A stretch of DNA of 64,000 bases from NCBI GenBank assembly GCA_026708965.1, contig JAPOTY010000027.1:1-64000 (forward strand). The letters run 5' to 3'. The position numbers and the translations under genes are program-made. Shown in pieces: positions 19,717 to 29,152 of the stretch; within the stretch, counting starts at the first letter, position 1, and every line of letters starts with the position of its first letter. Below the pieces are notes generated by a model, which was given only the letters and a program-made list of their open reading frames with translations, made no database searches and was not told the DNA's origin. Source of the stretch: Gammaproteobacteria bacterium (GTDB lineage Bacteria; Pseudomonadota; Gammaproteobacteria; Steroidobacterales; Foliamicaceae).

Positions 19717-22137
19717 ATGGCGGCTGAAGTGATTCTCGGGCTGCCGGAAGGCGAGCGCGTTCTTCAGGCGGGTGATTTGCCCGTTCTTCTCGGCAGCGGC
19801 GCGGGTTCGCATATCCGCTTGCCCGGCCCGCCCTCCGCGCCTCCGGCGGCCAGCATCAATGTTCTCGATAACCGGGCGCTGGTGCAATGCTACGCGGGCA
19901 TTTCCGGCTTGCAACTGAACGGACAGGCCGTGACCGGCGCCCGCTGGCTCAGCGAGGGCGACCGTTTGTCCATCGCCGGGGCGGAAGTGACGGTTGAATC
20001 GGTTTCTCCGCAGGCGCTGCGGCTGATGGTGCGGTACTTGGCGCGGGCCTGGGATACCCGTCCGCCGGAGCTGGCCGACGAGATCGAATCGGGCGAATCG
20101 ATCCGCGCTCAAAGGCCCGCCGCCGATGCCCGGCCTGCGCGATCGCGCAAGGGCGGCCTGTGGCTGCGCGTGGCGGCGGGGCTGGCCCTCGCGGTCCTTG
20201 CAGCGAGCGCCATCTTCGTGTTTACCGCCGAAGGCGTTCTGATCGAGGTGGCGCCGCCGGAAGCCAACGTTGAAGTTGACGGAGCGCTGGTTGCCCCGCA
20301 TATAGGGCCGCGCTACCTGCTTTGGAAAGGCGAATACCGGGTGCGGGCGGCGCTCGAGCGGCATCATCCGCTCGATGAGCGCATCGAAGTGCTTGGCGGC
20401 GGAGACGAGGCGTTTCGCTTTGATTTGCGGCTTTTGCCCGGGCTTGTGGTGGTGGATAGCGTGGCCGGCGCGGAAATCCGAGTGGGGGGAATGGAAGGCG
20501 TTTTCGCGCCCGGCGAGGAAATCGCGCTGGAGCCCGGAACCTGGGCGCTGTCCATCAGCGCGCCCCGCTACAAGAACCTTGATATTCCGCTAACCGTGGA
20601 GGGCGGCGGCGAACGGGAGACCTTCGCGGCGCAACTGGAACCGGACTGGGCGGCGGTCACTGTGAGCAGCGAGCCCGCCGGCGCCGAGATTCGCTCGGAG
20701 AATAGGCTGCTGGGAACCACGCCCGCCACTGTGGAATTGCTGTCCGGCCAGCGCGTGCTGGCCTTTTCCCGGCCAGGGTTCGCGACCCACCGCGAAGAGC
20801 TGACTGTGGTGGCCGGTTCGCCGCAGGTGCTGCCTCTTGTGCGTCTCCAACCCGCGGCGGGCGTGCTTCGGGTGCTCACCGATCCCCCCGGCGCCAGCAT
20901 CACCGTGAACGGCGATTTTCGCGGCGGCACGCCGGCCACCGTGGAAGTGATCCCCGGCCGCGCCCAGCGGGTGGTGGTGGCGCGCGCAGGCTATGAATCG
21001 CAGGAACGCATCGTTACCCTGGCGCGAGGCGCCGAGCAAGCGCTGAACATCCGCCTTGAGCCGCGCCTGGGAACGATTCGGGTGCTGATCCAACCTGAGG
21101 GGGCGGCGGTGCTGGTGAACGGCGAGCCGGCGGGGCATGCTCCCATCGACCTGCAACTGCCGGCTGCCGAGCACGAACTCGAATTTCGGCGGGAAGGCTA
21201 TGTGGCCCAGCAGCGCAAAGTGGTGCCTCAACCCGCCTATCGGCAAGAAGTGGTGGTCGAACTGCTCACGCCGCAGGCGCATAGGCTGGCGCAGCAACCC
21301 AAGGAAATCGAAACCTCGCAGGGCGCCAGAATGGTGATGCTGTTTCCGGGCGAATTCGAGATGGGGGCGCCGCGCGGCTCGCAGGGATGGCGAAGCAATG
21401 AGGTGCTTCGCAAGGTGCGGATCACCAAGCGCTATTACCTAGGCGTGAAGGAAGTCACGAACCGCGAATTCAAGGCCTTTGCGCCCACTCATACCTCGGG
21501 CGCGGAGCGTTTTCGTGCGCTGGCCAACGAGTCCAGCCCTGCGGTGAATATGGATTGGCAGGCAGCGGCCGCTTTCTGCAACTGGCTGAGCTCGCAGGAG
21601 GGTTTGCCGCTTCAGTACCAGAGTCGAGCCGGCCGGCTTATTCCGGTGGCCGAGCCGGGCGCCGGATATCGGCTGCCCAGCGAGGCCGAATGGGTTTGGG
21701 CGGCGCGCTACCAGGGCGGCGGAGGCAGCTCGCGGTACCCTTGGGGCGAGCGAATGCCGCCGCCATCGCGCGCCGGCAACTACGCCGATCAGTCGGCCAG
21801 CGCTCTGGTAAGCAACGTGCTCGTGAGTTACAACGACAATTTCCCTTTTACCGCGCCGGCGGGCAGCTTTCCGGCCAATCCGCTCGGATTCCACGATCTT
21901 GGCGGCAACGCGGCCGAATGGATGGGCGATTACTACAGCGCGGATACGCTCTACCCCGGCGTGGAGGTCGATCCTCGGGGGCCGCAGGAAGGGCGCTTCA
22001 ACGTGATACGGGGCTCGAGCTGGCTGCACGGCACTCTGCGCGAACTGCGCTGGACGTTCCGGGATTTTGGCGCCGAGGAACGGGTCGATGTAGGATTTCG
22101 CCTAGCCCGCTATGCGGAGTTGCAGGCACAGGAATGA
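19717..22137 (+). CDS. Membrane protein with PEGA repeats and C-terminal FGE/SUMF1-fold domain
   Basis: TM at LWLRVAAGLALAVLAASAIFVF; repeated V...P.GA.I.VNG..RG.TPA.VE PEGA units; EMGAPRGS...YRLPSEAEWVWAAR...NAAEWMGD...IRGSSW...VGFRLA. Confidence 0.9.
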   Translation: MAAEVILGLPEGERVLQAGDLPVLLGSGAGSHIRLPGPPSAPPAASINVLDNRALVQCYAGISGLQLNGQAVTGARWLSEGDRLSIAGAEVTVESVSPQALRLMVRYLARAWDTRPPELADEIESGESIRAQRPAADARPARSRKGGLWLRVAAGLALAVLAASAIFVFTAEGVLIEVAPPEANVEVDGALVAPHIGPRYLLWKGEYRVRAALERHHPLDERIEVLGGGDEAFRFDLRLLPGLVVVDSVAGAEIRVGGMEGVFAPGEEIALEPGTWALSISAPRYKNLDIPLTVEGGGERETFAAQLEPDWAAVTVSSEPAGAEIRSENRLLGTTPATVELLSGQRVLAFSRPGFATHREELTVVAGSPQVLPLVRLQPAAGVLRVLTDPPGASITVNGDFRGGTPATVEVIPGRAQRVVVARAGYESQERIVTLARGAEQALNIRLEPRLGTIRVLIQPEGAAVLVNGEPAGHAPIDLQLPAAEHELEFRREGYVAQQRKVVPQPAYRQEVVVELLTPQAHRLAQQPKEIETSQGARMVMLFPGEFEMGAPRGSQGWRSNEVLRKVRITKRYYLGVKEVTNREFKAFAPTHTSGAERFRALANESSPAVNMDWQAAAAFCNWLSSQEGLPLQYQSRAGRLIPVAEPGAGYRLPSEAEWVWAARYQGGGGSSRYPWGERMPPPSRAGNYADQSASALVSNVLVSYNDNFPFTAPAGSFPANPLGFHDLGGNAAEWMGDYYSADTLYPGVEVDPRGPQEGRFNVIRGSSWLHGTLRELRWTFRDFGAEERVDVGFRLARYAELQAQE

Positions 22138-22547
22138 GGAAATTATCCGGCGTCATCACTGTTATCGGCCTCGGCCTCGGCCTTGCTTGGGCCGCCGGCC
22201 AGGCGGGCCGCTGGCTCGGGTTCCAGCCGCAGGATCGCTCCGCTGCGGAGGCGGAATCGCCCGGGGAGGGCGCGCTGCCCGGAACTGAATCCTCCCCGGG
22301 AAGCGGGGGCATTGACCCTGCGGGCAACAATGCCCCCCCGTCTTCCGACGCCGCAGCCCCTGATTCTGAAGCCGCAGGCGAAGATGCGTCCGATCCGCAA
22401 CCGGAGCTGTCCGCCGAGGTCGCCTCCATCGAAGAGGATCTGGCGCGCATTGAGGAAGCGCTGGGGAACGAGGAAGTGCTGGAGGAATTCACTCCGTCCG
22501 AGCCGCTTTCGGCAGACAACCCCGTCGTTTGGCCGACTGATATCTGA
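22134..22547 (+). CDS. Hypothetical, N-terminal TM, acidic tail
   Basis: ATG overlaps upstream TGA (ATGA); 137 aa. Confidence 0.6.
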   Translation: MRKLSGVITVIGLGLGLAWAAGQAGRWLGFQPQDRSAAEAESPGEGALPGTESSPGSGGIDPAGNNAPPSSDAAAPDSEAAGEDASDPQPELSAEVASIEEDLARIEEALGNEEVLEEFTPSEPLSADNPVVWPTDI

Positions 22548-22599
22548 AGGGGCTCCGGCGTTGCGGGGCGCGCCGCTGGAGCTTGCCGGGCGCTAGCCG

Positions 22600-24096
22600 C
22601 TAGCCGCCCGACAGCCGAATGGCATGATCCAACCCCAGTTTTTCCGCCAGCGCGCGCAGGCGGCGCTGCACGGTGTTTCCAACCAGTATTTGGCCATCCT
22701 CAGGTCCGTTCAGCGCCAGCGTCTTCGAGGTCCGCTTGAGACGAAACTGTCCGAGCACGCTCAAAGCCCCGCCCGAGATCGTGTAGGCAAGGCGCATGGC
22801 CAGTCCGGTCCCGGTCGCTTGGCGCTCTTCTTCCCTGCTGATCAGCTGGCGCAGGCCCAGCCGCTTGAGGCTCGAGCCCAGAGAGGCGTGCCGCGAGGCG
22901 ACGGCCAGCCCCAGCATCACCCGTTCGCGGTGATCGGCGCCCGTGAGCGGCATGCGCAGTATGCGGAGAAATACCTGCTCGGCGCGGTAATCGGGATGTT
23001 CGGACCAGCCGATATCGGACAGATGGCATGCAGCCAGCCGAAGCTTGCGCGGGGCCACGCCGTTGAGCGCCGGAGCAATCCATTCGGCCAGCAAAGCGCC
23101 GCCGGAGCCGCCGCGCCCCATGCGCCGCGCTGTGGTTTCGCATATCGACAAAAGCGGATCAATGTCCCGTTCCAGCGGAGGCAGGGCTTGATACAGGCAG
23201 CCTTCGCGCAATCCGTTGGCGGAAAACACGACTTGGCCGGCGCCAGTCCGCTGCAGCAGGCAGTCGATCACGGTTGCCGCAAACGGCAGCGATTCCAGCC
23301 TGTCCGCGCGCAATCCCTTGGCGGCTTCCAAGCGCTCTCGCGGCCAGCCGGACAGCGCGGAGCAAAAATCGCCGGCCGCGCGTGCGTCGAGCGCGTAGTG
23401 GTGAATCACGTGCAGCGGATAGCCCGTTTCATCCATGTGCAGGCGCGCCAGCGCCCGCCAGGCGCCCCCGACCAGGTACAGACATTGGTTCCGGGCCTGC
23501 CGCAGCCAATCCAGGGCCGCAAACCGGTCCGCAACCGCCTTGCGGCTCCGGGCAAGCGGTTCGGCGCGGTTTCGGCGCACTGTGCCGAACGGCAGGGAAA
23601 CGCTCTCGGCGACTCGGCCGCTATCGAGAAGAATCAGTTCCAGGCTCGCCCCGCCCAGATCGGCGGCCAGCCCGCTTGCATTGGGAATGGCGCTCACGAT
23701 GCCGGCAGCGGCTGCTTCCGCTTCGCGGGCGCCGGACAGCAGCTTGATATCAAGGCCGCACTGCCCGCGCGCTTTTTCCAGGAATTCCGGTCCGTTGCTC
23801 GCCTCGCGAACGGCCGCGGTGGCTACGGCATGGATATCCCGCACCCCCATTCGGGGGCATAATTGCGCGAAGCGGCGCAGGCTGTCCATCGCCAGGCCGA
23901 TCGATTTTTCCTCCATCCTGCCGCTGCGGTCCAGTTCCCGGCCCAGGCCGCACAAGACCTTTTCGTTAAAGATCGGCAGCGGCGCGCGTCCGCCGTTTTC
24001 GTACACCACCAGGCGCACCGAGTTGGAGCCCACATCGATCACCGCCACCGGCGCCTCGCCCGGGGCAGCGGGGCTGGTTCGCAGCACGCCTGGCAC
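22600..24096 (-). CDS. ppx: Ppx/GppA exopolyphosphatase family
   Basis: VAVIDVGSNSVRLVVYE; LAADLGGASLELILLD. Confidence 0.93.
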   Translation of the reverse strand: MPGVLRTSPAAPGEAPVAVIDVGSNSVRLVVYENGGRAPLPIFNEKVLCGLGRELDRSGRMEEKSIGLAMDSLRRFAQLCPRMGVRDIHAVATAAVREASNGPEFLEKARGQCGLDIKLLSGAREAEAAAAGIVSAIPNASGLAADLGGASLELILLDSGRVAESVSLPFGTVRRNRAEPLARSRKAVADRFAALDWLRQARNQCLYLVGGAWRALARLHMDETGYPLHVIHHYALDARAAGDFCSALSGWPRERLEAAKGLRADRLESLPFAATVIDCLLQRTGAGQVVFSANGLREGCLYQALPPLERDIDPLLSICETTARRMGRGGSGGALLAEWIAPALNGVAPRKLRLAACHLSDIGWSEHPDYRAEQVFLRILRMPLTGADHRERVMLGLAVASRHASLGSSLKRLGLRQLISREEERQATGTGLAMRLAYTISGGALSVLGQFRLKRTSKTLALNGPEDGQILVGNTVQRRLRALAEKLGLDHAIRLSGG

Positions 24097-24102
24097 GAGC
24101 GT

Positions 24103-26301
24103 TCAGACGGCGGCTTTCAATAGGGCGGGGGATGGCGCGTTTTCTTCAGCCGCGGCGCCCCCGTGTTTGGGAAAGAGTTCGCCCGGCATGGCGGGGCGCG
24201 ACTCGCGCAGCGCGCTTCCGCGCCCCGACAAGCTGGGATGGGTCATAAACCAGGTATGCGCGTTGAATGCCCGGGGGAGTTGCGGCAGGCGCTGGTAGGA
24301 GCCGTCCGGCTGCATTTCCCAGCTTTGCATGATGTCGAAGCGGTTGGCCATGAGAACCTGCTCCACCAGCTGCCTTTTAACGGTTTCGTTCTCGATCGGC
24401 ACCAGGGTTTCCACGCGGTTGTGCAGGTTCCGGGGCATCCAGTCGGCGGACGAAATAAAGACCTTGCTGGCGGTGGAGGGAAGCTTGTGTCCGGCGCCAA
24501 AGCAAAGGATGCGGGCATGCTCCAGGAACCTTCCAACCATGCTGCGCACGCGGATATTTTCCGAAAGCCCGGCGATTCCCGGGCGCAGACAGCAGATGCC
24601 GCGCACATAGAGCTCGATGGATACGCCTGCCTGGCTGGCCCGGTAGAGGCAGTCGATGATTTCCGGATCCACCAGCGCATTGAGCTTGACCCAGATTTCG
24701 GCCGGCCGGCCGGCCCGGGCATGCACGGTTTCCGCGTCGATCAGATCCACCAGCGTATCCTTCAGCTGCATGGGCGCGTAAACCAGCTTCTCCATGTCTT
24801 CGGGGGTGGCGTAGCCGGTCATGTAGTTGAACAGGCGGGCCGTGTCGCGGCCCAGCGCCGCGTCGCAGGTGAAGTAGCTTAGGTCCACGTAAACGCGGGC
24901 GTTGACCGGATGGTAGTTGCCGGTTCCGAAATGCGTGTAGGTGCGGAGCTTGCCGCCCTCGCGCCGCACCACCAGCGAAACCTTGGCGTGGGTTTTCAAT
25001 TCCACGAAACCGTACACCACCTGCACGCCGGCCCGTTCCATCTCTCGGGCCCAGCGAATATTCGCCGCTTCGTCGAAACGCGCCCTGAGCTCCACCATGG
25101 CGGTGACCAGCTTGCCGGCCTCGGCAGCCGCGATCAGCGCCTCCACGATCGGCGAATCCTCCGACGTGCGGTAAAGGGTTTGCTTAATCGCCACCACCGC
25201 CGGATCGGCGGTGGCGCGGCGCAGGAACTGCACCACCACGTCGAAGCTCTCGTAGGGGTGATGCACCACGAAATCCTTGGCGCGGATCGCGGCGAGAATA
25301 TCGCCGCCGTATTCCCGCACCCGCTCGGGGTAGCGCACGTTCAGCGGCTCGTGCTGCAGATCCGCCCGTTCCTCGGCGATGATCTGCTTGATATCCGCCA
25401 ATCCGAGCATGCCTTCGATATCGAACACATGGGCATGCGAGGCATCGAACGCCCTGAGCACGAATCTGCGGAAATTCTTGGGCATTCCGGCCGCCACTTC
25501 CACCCGGATCACACTGCCCCTGCGCCGCCGCAAAAGGGCGGTCTCAAAGGTGCGGACCAAATCCTCGGCTTCCTCGTCGATCTCCAGATCGCTGTCGCGG
25601 CTGATGCGGAATATGCCGTGCCCCAGTATCTCCATGCCAGGGAACAGGCGCCCGAAATGCCGGGCCACGATATCCTCCACGGCCACGAAGCGCAGCGATT
25701 TGCCGGGCACTCGAACGAAGCGCTCGATTTGCGGAGGAACCAGGACCAGGCCGTTGAATTCGCGCTTGTCCCGCGGCCGCTTGAGCCGCAGCACGTAAAC
25801 GAGGCAGCCGCTTTGAATGAACGGAAACGGATGGGCGGGATCCACGGCCTGAGGCGTGAGCACCGGAAAGAGCTGATCCTCGAACCATCGGGAAAGCCAT
25901 TCCCGGGCCTTTGCGCCCAGTTCCCGGGGGCCGGCCACGGCCACGCCCGCTTCGCGGCATTCGTCCAGCAGTTTTGCGCTGCGCTTCGATTGCGCCCTGA
26001 GCAGCTGTTTGACCTGCTGGCGGATGGCTTGCAGTTGCTCGCTGGGCTGCAGGCCGTCGGCGCTGGCTTGGGTGACGCCTGCAGCCACCTGGGCCATCAG
26101 GCCGGCCGCCCGCACCATGTAGAACTCGTCGAGGTTGCTCGCTGAAATCGACAGAAAACGCACGCGCTCCAGCAGCGGATGGTTGGCGTTGCCCGCTTCC
26201 TCAAGAACCCGGGTATTGAACTGCAGCCACGATAGCTCGCGGTTGATCAGCCGCCCGCCGGCGTTTTCCGCCGGGCCCAGCGGTCGTGGCATGGGTTCCA
26301 T
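24103..26301 (-). CDS. ppk1: Polyphosphate kinase 1
   Basis: NRELSWLQFNTRVLEEA, VVQFLRRATADPAVVAIKQTLYRTSEDSPIVEALIAAAEAGK, THFGTGNYHP. Confidence 0.96.
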   Translation of the reverse strand: MEPMPRPLGPAENAGGRLINRELSWLQFNTRVLEEAGNANHPLLERVRFLSISASNLDEFYMVRAAGLMAQVAAGVTQASADGLQPSEQLQAIRQQVKQLLRAQSKRSAKLLDECREAGVAVAGPRELGAKAREWLSRWFEDQLFPVLTPQAVDPAHPFPFIQSGCLVYVLRLKRPRDKREFNGLVLVPPQIERFVRVPGKSLRFVAVEDIVARHFGRLFPGMEILGHGIFRISRDSDLEIDEEAEDLVRTFETALLRRRRGSVIRVEVAAGMPKNFRRFVLRAFDASHAHVFDIEGMLGLADIKQIIAEERADLQHEPLNVRYPERVREYGGDILAAIRAKDFVVHHPYESFDVVVQFLRRATADPAVVAIKQTLYRTSEDSPIVEALIAAAEAGKLVTAMVELRARFDEAANIRWAREMERAGVQVVYGFVELKTHAKVSLVVRREGGKLRTYTHFGTGNYHPVNARVYVDLSYFTCDAALGRDTARLFNYMTGYATPEDMEKLVYAPMQLKDTLVDLIDAETVHARAGRPAEIWVKLNALVDPEIIDCLYRASQAGVSIELYVRGICCLRPGIAGLSENIRVRSMVGRFLEHARILCFGAGHKLPSTASKVFISSADWMPRNLHNRVETLVPIENETVKRQLVEQVLMANRFDIMQSWEMQPDGSYQRLPQLPRAFNAHTWFMTHPSLSGRGSALRESRPAMPGELFPKHGGAAAEENAPSPALLKAAV

Positions 26302-26377
26302 GATCGGAGTAGCATACAGGAGCCATGACAGTGCGGGCGTTCTTCGATCCTTATGCCGGGTGGCCGGAATCAGCGCC

Positions 26378-26920
26378 ATGACTCGCTTATGGCTGCTTCG
26401 CCACGCCAAGGCCGAGCCTTGGCCGGCGGATGACTTCGCCCGCGCGCTGGCGCCTCGCGGGCGCCGCAACGCGCCCGAGATGGGCCGCAAGCTGGCGGCG
26501 GCGGGATGCGCGCCCAATCGGGTGCTGTGCTCGGCGGGACGCAGGGCGGTGGAAACGATGTGCGGCGTGTTGCCGGCCTTGCCGGCGGATTTGCGCGTGG
26601 ACGTTCTGCGCCCGCTCTACACCTTCAGCCCCCAAGCGGTGCTGGGATGCCTTCGCAGGCTGCCGCGGGATTCGGGCGATCTGATGGTGGTGGGGCATAA
26701 TCCCGCGCTACAGGAGCTGGCGCTCTACCTGGCCGGATCGGGCGAGCCGGATGCTTTTGCGATCCTGCATGGGAAGTTTCCCACCTGCGCGGTGGCGGAG
26801 CTCGAGTTTTTGCCCGCTCCGCATGCCGCTGGCTGGAAAGAAGGCAGCGGGCGTCTGCGCCGGGTTCTGACGCCCCGGCCGCCCCGGCCTCGGCGGATGC
26901 CGCCGGAAGGAAAGCCATGA
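26378..26920 (+). CDS. sixA: SixA-like phosphohistidine phosphatase
   Basis: LWLLRHAKAE RHG motif; VGHNPALQELALYL. Confidence 0.87.
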   Translation: MTRLWLLRHAKAEPWPADDFARALAPRGRRNAPEMGRKLAAAGCAPNRVLCSAGRRAVETMCGVLPALPADLRVDVLRPLYTFSPQAVLGCLRRLPRDSGDLMVVGHNPALQELALYLAGSGEPDAFAILHGKFPTCAVAELEFLPAPHAAGWKEGSGRLRRVLTPRPPRPRRMPPEGKP

Positions 26921-27714
26921 GAAAGCAGTTGCCGGTCGAGTTCGTTTTCCAGTTATTCTCGCTGTTTCTCGCGGTGATTCTGGTGCATGCGATGTATGTG
27001 GCCTGGATCCGCCCGCAGGCCAGCGCCGTTCTGGAGGAGCAGCGCATCCGCTTGGAGCAGGACTCGGAATACGTGCCGGAGCGATCCCTCTACGTGATCG
27101 TGCGCGATTTCGAGCAGGAGGCCTGCCTGATCCTGGCGCTCTGGGCGCTGGCGATCATGGGCTACAAGGCCCGCGGGGCCTTGCGCGAGCGTTCGCTGCT
27201 GCAGCGGGACCTCCTGCCTCTGGCCGAGGGAATGCGGATCCTGCCGGAAGATACCCGCGAGCATGCGCGGCAGTTGCGGGCGCTGCCGCCTGGGGAGCAG
27301 CGGCTGCTTCTTCCGCGTGTTCTGCTAAGCGCATTGCAGCGGTTCGGGGCCACCGGAAATGTGCAGGACGTGTCGTCCGCCACCCAGTCGCTGGTCAATG
27401 CCGAAGCGGAGCGGCTGGAATCCGAGCTATCGATGATCCGGTATATCGCTTGGGCGATTCCGTCGATCGGCTTTATCGGAACGGTGCGCGGAATCGGCGA
27501 GGCGCTGACATTGGCCTACCGGGCCGTGGAAGGGGATATAAGCGGCGTGACTGAAAGCCTGGGCGTGGCCTTCAATTCCACCTTTTTCGCCTTGCTTGTC
27601 AGCATCTTCATTATGTTTCTGGTTCATCAGCTTCAGTTGCTGCAGGAGCGCCTGGTGTTCGAAACGGCAGACTACTGCGACGAACGGCTGATCAGGCGCT
27701 TGCAGGGCGACTGA
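26917..27714 (+). CDS. MotA/TolQ/ExbB-family proton-channel-like protein
   Basis: WAIPSIGFIGTVRGIGEAL and SLGVAFNSTFFALLVSIFIMFLVHQLQ; ATGA overlap with sixA. Confidence 0.85.
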   Translation: MRKQLPVEFVFQLFSLFLAVILVHAMYVAWIRPQASAVLEEQRIRLEQDSEYVPERSLYVIVRDFEQEACLILALWALAIMGYKARGALRERSLLQRDLLPLAEGMRILPEDTREHARQLRALPPGEQRLLLPRVLLSALQRFGATGNVQDVSSATQSLVNAEAERLESELSMIRYIAWAIPSIGFIGTVRGIGEALTLAYRAVEGDISGVTESLGVAFNSTFFALLVSIFIMFLVHQLQLLQERLVFETADYCDERLIRRLQGD

Positions 27715-27730
27715 ATTTCCGGCGGGCCGG

Positions 27731-29152
27731 ATGGCGCGGGTCGCCCTTGAGGTCAACGGCGCGGCGCTGATCGGCGCCGCCGAAGGCGGCGTGCTGTTCA
27801 ATGAGCCGGGGGTGGCTTTCGCGGAAAAGCGCCGGGTCCTGTTCGGCAAGCCGGCGGCGGACGCGGCGCGGCGCAACCCCGGGCAGGGCTACTGGAATTA
27901 CTGGGACCTGCTTTCGGAAGCGCCGCTGTCCAGGCCGGCCGGGAATCTGCGCACCTTCGCGGACTTGGCGCATGCCCACCTAGCCGAATTGTGGACCCGT
28001 TTCCGCAAGTCGGCGGAGGATATCGAAGGCGTCATCCTAGTGGTTCCGGCCGGCGCCGGCGATGATCGCTTGGCGCTGCTTCTCGGCATCGCGGAGGAGG
28101 TCGGCCTGCCAGTGGCTGGCTTGGTGGAGAGCGGCGTGGCCGCCGTGCGCGAAATCGCGTCCGGCAGCTCCTGCGTCCATATCGATGCCGACGGGGAACG
28201 CATTGCGGCATCGCGGCTTGATCTGCATGAGGGACGCATTTGCTCGGAGGAGTTGCTCTTCAATGGCCGTCCCGGCCTTCGGCATCTACGCGCGGCGGCG
28301 GTCGCTTATGTGGCCGGACGCTTTGTGGCGGAATCGCGCTTCGATCCTCTCGACCTGCCGGAAACGGAACAGCAGCTTGCCGAGCAGCAAGACGGCTGGC
28401 TGCGCAGCCTAGTGGCGCAGGGCGAGCTGAAGGTCGAAGTGAGCGGGGCGGCGATTCCGGCTTTGGCTAGGCTGCGCCGGGATGAATTCATGGCGGCAAT
28501 GGAGCGGCAGTTGGCGGCGCCTGCCAACCGGCTGCGTTCCTGGTGCGCCGCCCCCGGATCCGCGCTGGTTCGGCTTTCGGCCGCGGTGGCCGCCATGCCG
28601 GGCGTTCCCGAGGCGCTGGCGAGCCTGCTGCCGAAGGGCGTCGAGGCATTGCCGCCGGGGGCCTCGGCCCTTGGGGCGCTGGCCCGCGTGCCGGCGCTGC
28701 CGGCCGGCAAGGACCGCTACATGCTGCTCCGTTCCCTTGCGGCCAGCGATCCGCCGCAGGAAGCGCCGGCCGGCGCCGGCCCCGATCATCCCGGGGTTTT
28801 GGGCACTGCTGTGCCCGGGGGCGCGGAGGCGGCTGAAGGGGCGCTGGCGCCGACCCATCTGGTTCTTGGCGGGCGCGCCTGGCGCATCGACGAGCAGGGG
28901 CTGCGTCTTGGCTCCGCTCCGCAGCCGGGCGGCCTGGCCATCGCGCTGCCGCCGGAAGGCGGCGTTTCCCGCAACCACTGCACCGTGCTGCTGGAGAGCG
29001 GCCAAGCCTTGCTGCACGATCACAGCCGTTACGGCACGCGCCTTAACGGCGCTCCGGTGGCGGAATCAGCGCCGCTGAGAGGGGGCGACAGGATTGGCAT
29101 CGGCGCGTTGGAATTTCTTGTGATCCGTGAGGTGGAACGCGATGGCGCGTAG
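27731..29152 (+). CDS. FHA-domain protein with possible actin/HSP70-like ATPase-fold N-terminus
   Basis: C-term LRLGSAP...VSRNHCTVLLESGQALLHDHSRYGTRLNGAPV...LRGGDRIGIG FHA pattern; N-term GDDRLALLLGIAEEVGLPVAGLVESGVAAV. Confidence 0.75.
   Translation: MARVALEVNGAALIGAAEGGVLFNEPGVAFAEKRRVLFGKPAADAARRNPGQGYWNYWDLLSEAPLSRPAGNLRTFADLAHAHLAELWTRFRKSAEDIEGVILVVPAGAGDDRLALLLGIAEEVGLPVAGLVESGVAAVREIASGSSCVHIDADGERIAASRLDLHEGRICSEELLFNGRPGLRHLRAAAVAYVAGRFVAESRFDPLDLPETEQQLAEQQDGWLRSLVAQGELKVEVSGAAIPALARLRRDEFMAAMERQLAAPANRLRSWCAAPGSALVRLSAAVAAMPGVPEALASLLPKGVEALPPGASALGALARVPALPAGKDRYMLLRSLAASDPPQEAPAGAGPDHPGVLGTAVPGGAEAAEGALAPTHLVLGGRAWRIDEQGLRLGSAPQPGGLAIALPPEGGVSRNHCTVLLESGQALLHDHSRYGTRLNGAPVAESAPLRGGDRIGIGALEFLVIREVERDGA

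Noticed and set aside
24910-26145. 411-aa plus-strand ORF
   Set aside because: Antisense shadow of ppk1.
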